NCBI GenBank assembly: GCA_963713355.1
Contig: CAVQLK010000011.1
Location: 1,054,001-1,118,000 of the forward strand
Direction: 5' to 3'
From: FEN-1219 sp963713355
GTDB taxonomy: Bacteria > Pseudomonadota > Gammaproteobacteria > Steroidobacterales > Rariloculaceae
DNA: 64,000 nt
Position numbers and translations under genes: made by a program. This document shows, one piece after another, positions 29,520-38,616 of this stretch. The notes beneath the pieces were generated by a model. It was not told where the DNA came from. It searched no databases and saw nothing but the letters and a program-made list of their open reading frames with translations. Numbering within the stretch: the first letter of the stretch is position 1; each line of letters opens with the position of its first letter.

Positions 29520-31165
29520 TCGAGGACCGCTGGTACAAGAATGCGGTGATCTATAGCCTCGAGGTGGAGACGTTCCTCGACGCGAACGGCGACGGTATCG
29601 GGGACTTGGAAGGGCTCATCCGGCGGCTCGAGTACCTCCAGTACCTCGGCGTCGACGCGATCTGGCTCGGGCCGTTCCACCCTTCGCCGAACCGCGACAA
29701 CGGCTACGACGTCGCCGACTTCTACGGTGTGCATCCGCGCTACGGCTCGAGCGGCGATTTCGTCGAGTTGGTTCATCAAGCGAGAAAGCACGGGCTGCGC
29801 GTCCTGATGGATCTCGTGGTCAACCATACTTCCGACGCACATCCATGGTTCAAGGACGCCCGCGGGCGCCGCGACTCTGCTCGCCGCTCGTGGTACGTGT
29901 GGTCGAAAAAACGTCCCAAGCACTGGAACAAGGGCATGGTTTTTCCGGGCGTGCAGGCGCGCACCTGGACGTTCGACCGCAAGACACGCGAGTACTTCTT
30001 CCACCGCTTCTTCGAATTTCAGCCCGACTTGAACGCGACCAATCCCGAGGTGCGCCGCGAAATCTACCGGATCATGGGTTTTTGGCTGGAGCTCGGCGTC
30101 TGCGGATTTCGCGTGGATGCGCTGCCGTTCATCATCGAGGAAGTCCTGACTCACACGACGAAGTATCCGCAGCACTTCGAGTATCTGACGGAGCTCCGCC
30201 AGTTCACGCAATGGCGCAAGGGCGACGCCGTGCTGCTCGGCGAAGCGAACGTGCTGCCGGCCGACACGCTGCCGTTTTTCGGCGAGGACGGCGACCGCAT
30301 CCATATGATGTTCAACTTCTTCGTGAATCAGCATCTGTTCTACGCGCTGGCGACGCACGACATCGGCCCGCTGGTCGAGGCACTCGAAGCGACGCTCGAT
30401 ATCCCGCCGAATGCCCAGTGGGCTCATTTCTTGCGCAACCACGACGAGCTCGATCTCGGCCGGCTCACGGACGAGCAGCGCGAGCGCGTGTTCGCGCGCT
30501 TCGCGCCGGACGAGCGCATGCGGCTCTACGGCCGCGGTATCCGCCGCAGGCTTGCGCCGATGCTCGGCGACCGCGAGCACGAAGAGCTCGCCTACAGCGT
30601 GTTGTTCTCGCTGCCGGGCTCGCCGGTGATCCGCTTCGGCGACGAGCTTCGGATGGGCGACGACCTCGACCTCGAGCAGCGCGAGGCCGTTCGCACACCG
30701 ATGCAGTGGGCCAACGAGCCGCACGGCGGTTTCACCACGTCGGACAAGCCGGTGATGCCGGTGATCGACCATGGCGTGTGGAGCTACGAGCACGTGAACG
30801 TGGAGGTGCAGCGGCGCGATCCGAGCTCGTTCCTGAACTGGATGGCGCGGATGATACGAATCCGTAAGGAATGCCCGGAGATCGGTCTTGGCCGCTGCAC
30901 GGTGCTCGATGTCGGGGCCAAGAACGTCCTCGGCCTCCGGTTCGACTGGCAAGGCAACTCCGTCGTTACCCTGCACAATTTCGACGAGCGGCCCCGCGAG
31001 GCGTGCCTGCGTCTGACGAAGGACGGCACACGGTTATCGGATCTCATCGAGCCCGTCGAGGTGCCAGCTCGTGACGGCTGCTTCGCGATCCCGCTCGACG
31101 CGCTCGACTATCGCTGGTTCCGCATCGGCGGGCTCGACTATGCCGTCCGCGGCGAGCGCCGCTGA
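29516..31165 (+). CDS. GH13 alpha-glucan enzyme, trehalose-synthase-like
   Basis: A 549-residue family 13 glycoside hydrolase or isomerase without signal peptide. The barrel motifs are present: DLVVNHTSDAHPW (region I), GFRVDAL with nucleophile Asp201 (region II), LLGEANV with acid/base Glu243 (region III) and LRNHDELD with Asp310 (region IV). The N-terminus DRWYKNAVIYSLEVETFLD and the C-terminal beta domain (VVTLHNFDERPR) are typical of the trehalose synthase/maltosyl group. True TreS would interconvert maltose and trehalose; amylase or glucosidase activity cannot be excluded. No fused maltokinase. Start ATG 29516 overlaps the preceding stop. Confidence 0.85.
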   Translation: MIEDRWYKNAVIYSLEVETFLDANGDGIGDLEGLIRRLEYLQYLGVDAIWLGPFHPSPNRDNGYDVADFYGVHPRYGSSGDFVELVHQARKHGLRVLMDLVVNHTSDAHPWFKDARGRRDSARRSWYVWSKKRPKHWNKGMVFPGVQARTWTFDRKTREYFFHRFFEFQPDLNATNPEVRREIYRIMGFWLELGVCGFRVDALPFIIEEVLTHTTKYPQHFEYLTELRQFTQWRKGDAVLLGEANVLPADTLPFFGEDGDRIHMMFNFFVNQHLFYALATHDIGPLVEALEATLDIPPNAQWAHFLRNHDELDLGRLTDEQRERVFARFAPDERMRLYGRGIRRRLAPMLGDREHEELAYSVLFSLPGSPVIRFGDELRMGDDLDLEQREAVRTPMQWANEPHGGFTTSDKPVMPVIDHGVWSYEHVNVEVQRRDPSSFLNWMARMIRIRKECPEIGLGRCTVLDVGAKNVLGLRFDWQGNSVVTLHNFDERPREACLRLTKDGTRLSDLIEPVEVPARDGCFAIPLDALDYRWFRIGGLDYAVRGERR

Positions 31166-31235
31166 CGAGGAACGGATCCGTGGCAGGTTCGGTCTCGATC
31201 CATCCTTCGAACGTCTCGTCCGCTATCATCCGGGC

Positions 31236-31601
31236 ATGTCGAAGCTGCTGCTGAACTTGCGCGACGTGCCCGACGACGAGGCGGACGACGTGCGCCGTTT
31301 CCTCGACTCCGGCGGGATTGGCTACTACGAAACTCGACCCAGCCGGTGGGGCATCTCCGCCGGCGGCATCTGGATCCGCGATGACCGCGACGTCGCGGAG
31401 GCGAAGCGGCTGATGGCCGAGTACCAGCGTGAACGCCAATCGCGCGCACGCGAAGCACGCGCCGAAGCGGAGCGCAACGGCACCGCCGAGACCTTCGCCG
31501 AAGTGCTGCGCACGCAACCGTCGCGGGTGGCGCTGGCCTTGATCACGATCGCGCTGCTGCTCGGGCTGATGGCCGTACCCGCGTTGCTGCTGTGGCAATA
31601 G
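31236..31601 (+). CDS. DUF6164-like small membrane protein
   Basis: A 121-residue protein. ATG 31236 (MSKLLLNLRDVPDDEADDVRRF) is chosen because the family motif starts there; the frame is open further left inside the spacer. Residues 1-60 form a small ferredoxin-like domain (WGISAGGIWIRDDRDVAEAKRLMAEYQ), then a charged helix, and a single C-terminal membrane helix (ALALITIALLLGLMAVPALLL). Role unknown. Confidence 0.7.
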   Translation: MSKLLLNLRDVPDDEADDVRRFLDSGGIGYYETRPSRWGISAGGIWIRDDRDVAEAKRLMAEYQRERQSRAREARAEAERNGTAETFAEVLRTQPSRVALALITIALLLGLMAVPALLLWQ

Positions 31602-31675
31602 TGGGGGGGCTCAATCCTCGCTAAGCGTTCGACAGCCGCGTACACTCGAACGCCTTCGCCGTAAGGAGATTATCC

Positions 31676-32341
31676 GTGCCGACCAATGCTATCGATCGGC
31701 GGCGAGCCACGCGCCCGTCCGTTTTTCCGGCTTTATTGCTCCTCGGCGCCGCGTGGTTTTCCGCGGCCCCGAGCTACGCCGCGGTCTCGAGCACGTGGTC
31801 GGAGGGTGTCTCGCGCGACCAGTCGTTCTCACGCGTCTTGGTCGTCGGCATCAGCCCGGATTTCAACCAGCGCTGCAAATTCGAACGCGCGCTGGCGTCC
31901 AGGATCAAGAGCGCCGATACGGTGGCCATCGTGAGCTGCGACGTGATGCCTTCAGGAGAGACGCTCACGCGCGAGGGAGTCGTGGCAGCGGTGGCGGCGC
32001 AAAACGCCGACGCCGTGCTCGCAACCAGTCTCATTGCCCGGTCGTGGGAAGCTGAGGAGGGTGGTAGTGATGACACGAGAGGCGGTGTCATATACAAGCC
32101 CACGGACTCGTATTACGGCGTCTACGGCACCGTCGTCGCGGTCGATTTCCAGACGGCTGCTCCTCTTACGACGTTCGAGCGAGATATCCACGTCACCTCG
32201 AAACTCTTTGAAACGCGCGGAGCAACGGTGGTCTACACAGTGGACACGAAAGCCCGCAACATCGAGTCAGTCGGCGAGGGTCTCGCGGAGATCACTACGC
32301 CGATCGCTAAGAGGCTGCGCAGGGACAAATTGGTTCGCTAG
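31676..32341 (+). CDS. Uncharacterised exported protein (paralogue of the gene at 24.0 kb)
   Basis: A 221-residue protein starting at GTG 31676 behind an AAGGAG ribosome-binding site. The signal peptide FPALLLLGAAWFSAAPSYA is followed by RVLVVGISPDFNQRCKFERAL, a segment with NADAVLATSLIARSW, a Gly/Ser/Asp-rich loop, and a C-terminal EITTPIAKRLRRDKL. Spacing and motifs parallel the protein at 23988-24590, with a short insertion. Function unknown. Confidence 0.68.
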   Translation: MPTNAIDRRRATRPSVFPALLLLGAAWFSAAPSYAAVSSTWSEGVSRDQSFSRVLVVGISPDFNQRCKFERALASRIKSADTVAIVSCDVMPSGETLTREGVVAAVAAQNADAVLATSLIARSWEAEEGGSDDTRGGVIYKPTDSYYGVYGTVVAVDFQTAAPLTTFERDIHVTSKLFETRGATVVYTVDTKARNIESVGEGLAEITTPIAKRLRRDKLVR

Positions 32342-32347
32342 GGCAGC

Positions 32348-32372
32348 GTGTGCGACTGAGGTCGCAGCACAC
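32348..32372. terminator. Hairpin between convergent genes
   Basis: The stem GTGTGCGAC / GTCGCAGCACAC with a small bulge lies between the stop codons of the converging genes ending at 32341 and 32387. There is no T-run. It could end transcription from either side. Confidence 0.35.
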
Positions 32373-32386
32373 CTGACCGCGTCTTA

Positions 32387-33617
32387 CTACAAGATGCGCG
32401 CGCCGGAATGCTGCCGTTCGTAGTGCTGCCGTAGCAGATCTTTGCCGTAGTCGTTTCCGTTCGGCGTTCGCACGACGACATGCACATGTTGCGTGGTGGG
32501 CAGGGCGGGGTCGAGCAAGTGCCGCATTCCGACCGGCCGCTGATGATCGAACTCGACGATGATCACCGGGCTGTGAATCCGGTAGTAGAACGCGCTGTCG
32601 GGCTCTGTACCGCCGATCCACGCGAAATAGGTCTGATCCATGTGGGCCAGGACTTCCTTCATCTTTACACGCGCGTGGCCTTCGTCCATGTTGCCGACGT
32701 ATAGCTCGACCAGCGCGACGAGCTGCTGTAGCTGCGCATCGGGCAGCTCCATGGCCGGAATCCCGGCGTAATCGATCACGGCGTTATCCTTCCAGGCTTC
32801 GGTGAGGTTCTCGTCGACGGTCTTCGATGACTCGAGGATTGCTTTGCGGCGCCGAGATTGGTCCAGGGCGTTAATGAGGTCGAGCGCCTGTGCCGCCTCC
32901 GTCCGAAGAATTGACGTACCTTGATACTTGCCGAAGGTGGCGGTGACGGGCTCGGAGCCGGCGAAGAACGGCGTCGCAACGACTTGGTCACCGAGCACGA
33001 AGTAGTTGACGATCGCGTGGTGCCCGTCGAGCTGGAAGCCCCATGGCTCTGTTGCGCTCGGAACGCCCATCACCGTGACGTTGTACTGCCACTCGCCGTA
33101 TTCATCGAAATTGTCGTCCGTGAGCTCGGCGAGTGTGTGGTTCAAGCGCATGATGTCGCGCGTTTGCTGGAGCCCCTTGGCGCTCAACGCGGCTTGCAGC
33201 ATGCCGAACGCCGCCTCGCGTTGCGCGTTCGTCATTTCGAGAAAGCTCACGCCCTGACGCACGTAAAAGCTCTGATTCATCCACTTGCGCCATTCCTCAT
33301 CGTTGACGGAGAACAGCGTCTTCCAGCGCTGCTCGGGCGACAGCGACGCGAGGAAATCTGTCCGTCGCGATACGTACAGGCTCCGTCGAGACGCCGGTGG
33401 AGGCTATCGGGAAAAGGCCGGACTCGACACTGCCGTCCCTGGTGACGCCTTTGAAAGGCTCCGCGAGGCCGGTGGTGGCTGCGGCGATCGAAAGCTGCAG
33501 CAGGACATCGGGTCCGCGCTTCGGCGGCGCGGGCGGGCGCGATTGTGACGACGCAGGAATGGCTCCTGCGAGAAAGCAAATCGCGGCGAGGCCGCCAGCT
33601 AATGCAGTTCGAGTCAT
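32387..33617 (-). CDS. DUF3500 family exported protein, one frameshift
   Basis: About 409 residues once one base is removed. ATG 33617 begins a signal peptide (TRTALAGGLAAICFLAGAIPASSQ). The frame then shifts at an AAA run, 33354-33356 on the plus strand: deleting one base joins ...VRIATDRF to LASLSPEQRWKTLFSVNDEEW. The remainder is one frame containing the DUF3500 pattern (EWQYNVTVMGVPSATEPWGFQLDGHHAIVNYFV, FYYRIHSPVIIVEFDHQ, HVHVVVRTPNGNDYGKDLLRQHY). The conserved His residues suggest a metal site, but no function is established for the family. Confidence 0.8.
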
Positions 33618-33744
33618 TCGTGAACCCCGTGCGCGATAGGAGCGCGGCGCACTATAGCCGTAGCCGCGGCGCATTGTAGAGCGCGGCTGACGCCCTCGCC
33701 GTGCCGAAGGATTCGAAGAATCGTGCCGCTGGCAACCAGCTGAT

Positions 33745-33796
33745 TTAGTGGTCGGGGTGACAGGATTTGAACCTACGACCCCCGCGTCCCGAATGC
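33745..33796 (-). repeat. Distal attachment-site repeat (tRNA-Pro 3' fragment)
   Basis: These 52 bases match 39147-39198 in the same orientation at 50 of 52 positions. They correspond to the 3' half of the tRNA-Pro gene, from the anticodon arm to CCA plus four flanking bases. The first 34 bases from 33749 are identical. The remaining tRNA 5' half is absent here, as expected for the far end of a tRNA-integrated element. Confidence 0.85.
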
Positions 33797-33985
33797 CCTT
33801 GGCTCTCCGCCGTTTCCTTTTTTAGCAAGCACTTAGGTGGGCCTGACTACGGAAGCTCGGCCGCGCCGTGTAACCAACTTTCTGAGACCCTGCGCGGCAC
33901 AGGGCGCCGGACCATCCGTTGCGCTCTGGAAGAGCCGCCGGGCGTCATGATCGCCGAGCGCGCAAAACGGAACGGACACGAGCGC

Positions 33986-34573
33986 CTAGAGACGGCCGGC
34001 CAGCAGCGCCTTCGAACCGATGCCAAGGCCCTTGATGCATTTCATGGCCTCGTGCCGCGGCACGTCGACGACCTTGAGCCGGTCGTCGGTCAGCAGGTAG
34101 ACGGAGCCTGATTTCGGGTCCGGCGCCCCGGGCACGAAAACCGCCGCGTGGGTCGCGTCGACCCGTTCGACCAATAACGCGAGTTGCCAGGCGTCCTCGA
34201 TGCGCGCCAGCACGACCTTCACGTCGGAGTGGCCCGCGCCTGCGGCATCCGCGCCAAGGGTCGAGATCATGCTGTAGCCGGGCAGGTTCGAAAGGATGGC
34301 GCGCTCGAGCCAGCCGACGAACTGCTGCGCCACTCGGGTCCTGGCGAACAGACCCGCGGCGAAGCAGGCGAGAATGATCAAGGCAACTCCCAGCAGCCGC
34401 GCGAGGCCAATGCCGCCGACATCATGCAACTGGAGCGCTGCTGTTATCGGCGCGACGAGCTTGATGGTCACCGCCTGGACTTTGCCGAGCACGACGAGGA
34501 TCAGGACGATCGGCACGAGATAAAGCGCGCCACCGACAACCGTTGCCTTGAGGAAAGCGGTCAGGCTCTTCAT
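33986..34573 (-). CDS. DUF502 family membrane protein
   Basis: A 195-residue protein of the DUF502 family. Two N-terminal membrane helices (ATVVGGALYLVPIVLILVVLG and LLGVALIILACFAAGLFA) are followed by a soluble domain containing VLARIEDAWQLALLVER, AVFVPGAPDPKSGSVYLL and a C-terminal EAMKCIKGLGIGSKALL. These are standard family features. Start ATG 34573. It is the first island gene inside the distal repeat, transcribed away from the aconitase-X operon. Role unknown; members are common in proteobacterial envelopes. Confidence 0.85.
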   Translation of the reverse strand: MKSLTAFLKATVVGGALYLVPIVLILVVLGKVQAVTIKLVAPITAALQLHDVGGIGLARLLGVALIILACFAAGLFARTRVAQQFVGWLERAILSNLPGYSMISTLGADAAGAGHSDVKVVLARIEDAWQLALLVERVDATHAAVFVPGAPDPKSGSVYLLTDDRLKVVDVPRHEAMKCIKGLGIGSKALLAGRL

Positions 34574-35048
34574 GGGGTGTTCCTCGATCTAAGGTTTCTA
34601 GGTTTAGCGCGGTCCGTTACGGTCATTGTGACGCGCTGTGCTCCTATCGTTCATTAGCGCGAGATCTTTATCCAGAATTAGCTGGTCAGCTTCCGATCCT
34701 TCCGAGCGATTGTCTGTGCTGAACTCAAAGTGTTCGCACGAAAGTCGGTGCCATGACGCTGGATTGTGAGATGGCCGCCTGCGTCAAATCCATCGAAAAG
34801 CCCGATTCGCCGCCGACGAAAAAAGCCGGAAGAGAGCGCGTGCGCACGTTCTCCTGCACTTCGAGCACGTGCGTGCCGATCGACTGCGGGGCGGCCGCGC
34901 GCGGGACATGACGGCGAGGTGAGACCAAAGGCCACTGGCTCGCGATTCACGGTTGCGTAAACGTCTGGGCAGCAAAACGTAATGGCCGAATCGGCCGCGC
35001 CTGGAGTCTTGCTCGTGAACCGTGCACAAGAATCGAAGGGGTCATGAC
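34574..35048. other. Gene-poor divergent spacer inside the island
   Basis: This 475 bp stretch separates the divergent DUF502 and aconitase-X genes. A short minus-strand ORF (34725-34928) contains a protein-like end (GTHVLEVQENVRTRSLPAFF) that could be a remnant of a lost gene, but it is not recognised. The last bases include GAAGGGG at 35035-35041, the ribosome-binding site of the aconitase-X gene. Promoters for both neighbours must lie here; no regulator gene is present. Confidence 0.5.
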
Positions 35049-37019
35049 ATGGAAGAAAAGATTGTGTTGACCGGCATCGCCCGGTCGAAAGGAAAGGCCG
35101 CCGGCGAAGCGCTGGTGAACCGCCAACGCATGGGGTGGGCGTTCAATCACGTCGGCAACGAGGACGGTATTGTCTTAGTGCCCGGCGCCGACATTCAGGG
35201 CAAAAGCGTGATTGGCAAAGTCGTGGTCTATCCCACGGTGATGGGCTCCACCACCGGCGCCGTCAGCCTGTACTACAAGTGCAAGCAGTCAGGTCACGGC
35301 CCTGCAGCCATCATTTGCCAGAAAGTCCACGATATCGACATCAGCGGCGCCATCGCCGGTGAAATCCCCGCGATAGACGGCCTGGACCAGGACCCGATCA
35401 CGACGATCAAGACCGGCGACTGGGTGGAAATCGATGCGCCCGAAGTCGGTCAGAAGGCCACCGTCACGATCACCTCCAAAGTCGCTGTTCAGCCGGCGCT
35501 GCCCGAGTCGGCCAAGCCTGCCCCCGCAGCGGCGCCGCGCTCCTCCGCCCGGGCCAAGGCCATGAAACTTACGAAACACCAACAGGAGATGCTTGACGGT
35601 AAGCATGGCGAAACCAAGAAATTCTGCATGGAGAAGCTGGCGGACTTCGGGGAAGCGGTCGAGGCCACGGAAATGGTGGACCTCACCCTTGTTCTGAACT
35701 GCTGTCCCATTTACTCGAAGAATCGCCGGGATCCCAAGACGGCGAAGAAACTCGAGCAATACGATTTAGGACACAGCTCGCTCTACGATCCGATCTTCGC
35801 GATGAAGGACGCCCACGTCGCGGACGAAACGGGCATGGTGTCCGGAAACGATCCGTACTTTGTGCAGCTCGACAAGGTAGAAGAGAAGGGTTACCCCTGG
35901 AACTTCGAGCTTCCGGGCAAGGGCAGCTTCAAGGCCGACGCGGAAATGGTCACAGACCTCAAGGCGGGCTACGAAAAGCTGATGGAGCATGGCTGGCTCC
36001 CCTGGATGTCGTGCAACCCTTGGGCAAACACGCGCATCCCCAAGATGGGAGAGTACTGCGCCAGCTCCGAATCCAGCGCCGCGGCCTACATCAACACCAT
36101 CCTCGGCGCCCGCACCAATCGGGAATCTGTCGTCAACACTGTCTACTGCGCCTACACCGGCTGCTTGCCCAAGTACGGCAGCCATCTCGACGAGAATCGG
36201 GCGGCCAAATGCATTGTCGAGCTGGATGACGAGACCCGGGACAACATGGAGGGCGCCGCGGACTGGGCGGCCCTGGGCGCCTGCATCGCTGAAAAGGCGG
36301 AAAACCGGATCATGGCCGTGGTCAACCTGCCCAAGAAGATGGGCCCGACGGCGAGCAAGCAAATCATCTCCTGCTGCTCCCCCGGCATGAATGACCCGAT
36401 TCTGCACCTGATGGGCTACACGCCGGAGTCCCCGACGCTGGAGGCCGCCTTCAAGGGCAAGATGCCGAAGAACCCCGAGCGGTTCAAAGTCACCATGGAC
36501 GATATTGTCGAGATGTACCGCCATATCAACAACATTGCGCCAGCGCCCGGCGACGAAAAAGCGAAACCGGTGGACATCGTCATCTTCGGTTGTCCGCACG
36601 CGACCTTTGAGGAGGTCCGCGAGGTCGCTCGCCTAGTGAAGGGCAAGAAGGTGAAGCCGGGGGTGATGCTGTGGGTGCAGACCGACACACCCTCCTACCA
36701 TATGGCTCACCATTACGGAGACGCCAAGATCATCGAGGAGGCCGGTGGCAAAATCTTCCACCAAACCTGCATGGCGATGAACCCGGTCCGGCACTACCCG
36801 AAAGGCACCACCATCGGCACGGACAGCTTCAAGTACGTGAAGCTTGGAGGCGGCTTCGGTATGAAGTGGATCTTCGCGAACCCGCCGGCCCTCGTGAACG
36901 CAGCGATTACGGGCGTCTTCAAGCCGTCGGCGCGCTGGGATTTCTTCAGCAAGCCACGGAAGGAGCGGCTGGCTAGCGAAAAGGAGCGCCCCCTTTACAG
37001 CATGCCCTTCGTAGATTGA
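35049..37019 (+). CDS. Aconitase X (AcnX) with fused swivel (DUF126) and catalytic (DUF521) domains
   Basis: A 656-residue hydro-lyase of the aconitase-X family. Residues 1-145 are the small swivel domain (GKAAGEALV, YPTVMGSTTGAVSLY, PAAIIC, GDWVEIDA). An Ala/Pro-rich linker spans about 146-171. The catalytic domain begins at LTKHQQEMLDGKHGE and has WMSCNPWANTRIPKMGEYCASSESSAAAY, LGARTNRES, YGSHLDENR and FGCPHATFEEVREV, with cysteines suited to an Fe-S cluster. Characterised relatives dehydrate cis-3-hydroxy-L-proline (bacteria) or mevalonate 5-phosphate (archaea); the substrate here is not fixed by sequence. At 656 residues it is longer than the fused forms I know (about 570). ATG 35049 follows GAAGGGG. 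The stop overlaps the porin TTG start. Confidence 0.85.
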   Translation: MEEKIVLTGIARSKGKAAGEALVNRQRMGWAFNHVGNEDGIVLVPGADIQGKSVIGKVVVYPTVMGSTTGAVSLYYKCKQSGHGPAAIICQKVHDIDISGAIAGEIPAIDGLDQDPITTIKTGDWVEIDAPEVGQKATVTITSKVAVQPALPESAKPAPAAAPRSSARAKAMKLTKHQQEMLDGKHGETKKFCMEKLADFGEAVEATEMVDLTLVLNCCPIYSKNRRDPKTAKKLEQYDLGHSSLYDPIFAMKDAHVADETGMVSGNDPYFVQLDKVEEKGYPWNFELPGKGSFKADAEMVTDLKAGYEKLMEHGWLPWMSCNPWANTRIPKMGEYCASSESSAAAYINTILGARTNRESVVNTVYCAYTGCLPKYGSHLDENRAAKCIVELDDETRDNMEGAADWAALGACIAEKAENRIMAVVNLPKKMGPTASKQIISCCSPGMNDPILHLMGYTPESPTLEAAFKGKMPKNPERFKVTMDDIVEMYRHINNIAPAPGDEKAKPVDIVIFGCPHATFEEVREVARLVKGKKVKPGVMLWVQTDTPSYHMAHHYGDAKIIEEAGGKIFHQTCMAMNPVRHYPKGTTIGTDSFKYVKLGGGFGMKWIFANPPALVNAAITGVFKPSARWDFFSKPRKERLASEKERPLYSMPFVD

Positions 37020-38293
37020 GCGACAGCCGCTCTGTGGTGTTGCTCGGTCGAGCGTCGATCTGGTCGGTCTGCGTCCTCGCGGTGTCGGCGGCACCGGCGC
37101 GTGGCCAGTCGCCGCCGGCAACGACAAACACCGCCGACGGCGCCGAGGTCCGTCAGAACGTGACCTCGAGAGAGGACTCCAGAGTCCAACTTTTCGGGAC
37201 GATCAAACTGGACGCCATTTACAGCGAGGAGCGTCCCCAGGCGCCTGGCACTCCGTTTTTTTTGGTCCCGAAATTCGAGGACGGATTTTCGAACCCCACG
37301 CTCGATATCAACGCTCGGCAGTCGATGTTAGGCGTTCTTTTCGCGGGACCCCAGATCGGGAACTTCCAGTCGGGCGGGAGGCTATCGGCGGTGTTTTTCG
37401 ATAACACCGTCCTGGCAGACCGTAATGGGTTTCTGCTGCAAGCCTCGTACGGTGAGTTGTTCAACGAAGATTGGAGGTTCGCCGCCGGTCTGCAATTCGA
37501 TGTCTTTGCTCCGGGCTTGCCGACGGTTCTGCCTTTTTCCTACTTAGGCGGCGCTGGGAGCGCCGGTAACTGCATCCGCGGCCAAATCCGGGTGGAACGT
37601 TTCGTGGACGTTGGCAACGACTCCCAATTGACTTTTCAGGTGGCGTTAAGTGAGCCGCTCAATACGGCTGTCACTCCGGACATCATTTTGGACGAGGACA
37701 ATGGTTGGCCGAACGTGGAAGGACGCATTGGTTTTGGTTTGGGAGAGCCGGCGCCCATCGGGATGCTGACGCAGCGTCGCGTGGAGCTCGGTGTCTCGGC
37801 CTTGGTGGGCGAGCTTCGCAGGACCGCGCCTCCAACCGAGCCTCCGCGGCGTGTTGTTTCCGACGTGCGCGGAGTCTCCGTCGACTTTCGCGTGAACTTG
37901 GCAGGGTCCTTCGGATTTAAGGGCGAGCTGTACGAGGGGCAGGGCCTTGGCAACTACAACGGCGCCGTCCTGCAATCGCTCGATGCCGTGACCTGGAACC
38001 CGATCAGCTCCAAGGGCGGCTGGGTCGAGGGATTCGTCTACCTGAAGCCCAACATGCACATTCACACCGGTTACGGAATCGACGATCCCGACGACGACGA
38101 CATCACGGCCATCCCCAATACCCTCTTCGGGCGGACCTACAACAGCACGTTCTATACCAATTTCCTTTGGGATCTGGGCGAGACATTCCGGATCGCGTTC
38201 GAGGCTACCTACCGTAAGACCGAGTACAAGGAACCGACCAATCTCCCCAACGAGGGATTCGGTTTCCACACACAGTTCCAGTGGGTCTTCTAG
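37016..38293 (+). CDS. DcaP-like outer-membrane porin
   Basis: A 425-residue beta-barrel protein with signal peptide (ASIWSVCVLAVSAAPARGQ). Alternating strands begin with VQLFGTIKLDAIYSE and the C-terminus ends in aromatic Phe (FHTQFQWVF), as in outer-membrane proteins. The pattern (FFLVPKF, LDINARQSMLGVLFAGPQIG, GKLSAVFFDN-type strands, ASYGELFNEDWRFAAGLQFDVFAP) matches DcaP-like porins, which take up dicarboxylates and similar anions. It starts with TTG 37016, overlapping the aconitase-X stop (TTGA), so translation is coupled. This suggests the porin imports the substrate of that enzyme. Confidence 0.82.
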   Translation: MSDSRSVVLLGRASIWSVCVLAVSAAPARGQSPPATTNTADGAEVRQNVTSREDSRVQLFGTIKLDAIYSEERPQAPGTPFFLVPKFEDGFSNPTLDINARQSMLGVLFAGPQIGNFQSGGRLSAVFFDNTVLADRNGFLLQASYGELFNEDWRFAAGLQFDVFAPGLPTVLPFSYLGGAGSAGNCIRGQIRVERFVDVGNDSQLTFQVALSEPLNTAVTPDIILDEDNGWPNVEGRIGFGLGEPAPIGMLTQRRVELGVSALVGELRRTAPPTEPPRRVVSDVRGVSVDFRVNLAGSFGFKGELYEGQGLGNYNGAVLQSLDAVTWNPISSKGGWVEGFVYLKPNMHIHTGYGIDDPDDDDITAIPNTLFGRTYNSTFYTNFLWDLGETFRIAFEATYRKTEYKEPTNLPNEGFGFHTQFQWVF

Positions 38294-38616
38294 TACGGTT
38301 TCGACGGCCGCGCTGGTTGAGTATGTCGGCCGACGTTGAGACGTTCGCCAACTCGCTGACGAGACTTGCGCTGACAGGCGACCACTCCGGGCGGTCGTCG
38401 ACCGTAGACGCGCCGCAACTCAGTGTCGACGAGCTCGCTCGGTGCGCAAGTGTGCGCGGCGGTCTCGTACGACGGCCATCGCAAAAACGGAGCAATGTTG
38501 CTGACTAATTGATCGAATGGTAGGGGTGAGGCGATTTGCTCAGTCCCGACGCTGCCGCAGCGCATAAGTAGTGCGAGCCGCTCTACTCGCCGCCGGCCGA
38601 CGCGTTGCCTCTCTAA
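38294..38616. other. Non-coding or decayed stretch upstream of the integrase fragment
   Basis: 323 bp between the porin stop and the integrase remnant. Both strands have short open frames but none shows a recognisable domain or a ribosome-binding site. This is where the N-terminal half of the integrase would be expected; it appears to have been replaced or deleted. Confidence 0.45.

Noticed and set aside
33749..33796. Possible second tRNA-Pro gene
   Set aside because: Only the 3' half is present; the D arm and acceptor 5' strand are missing, so it is an attachment-site copy, not a tRNA.
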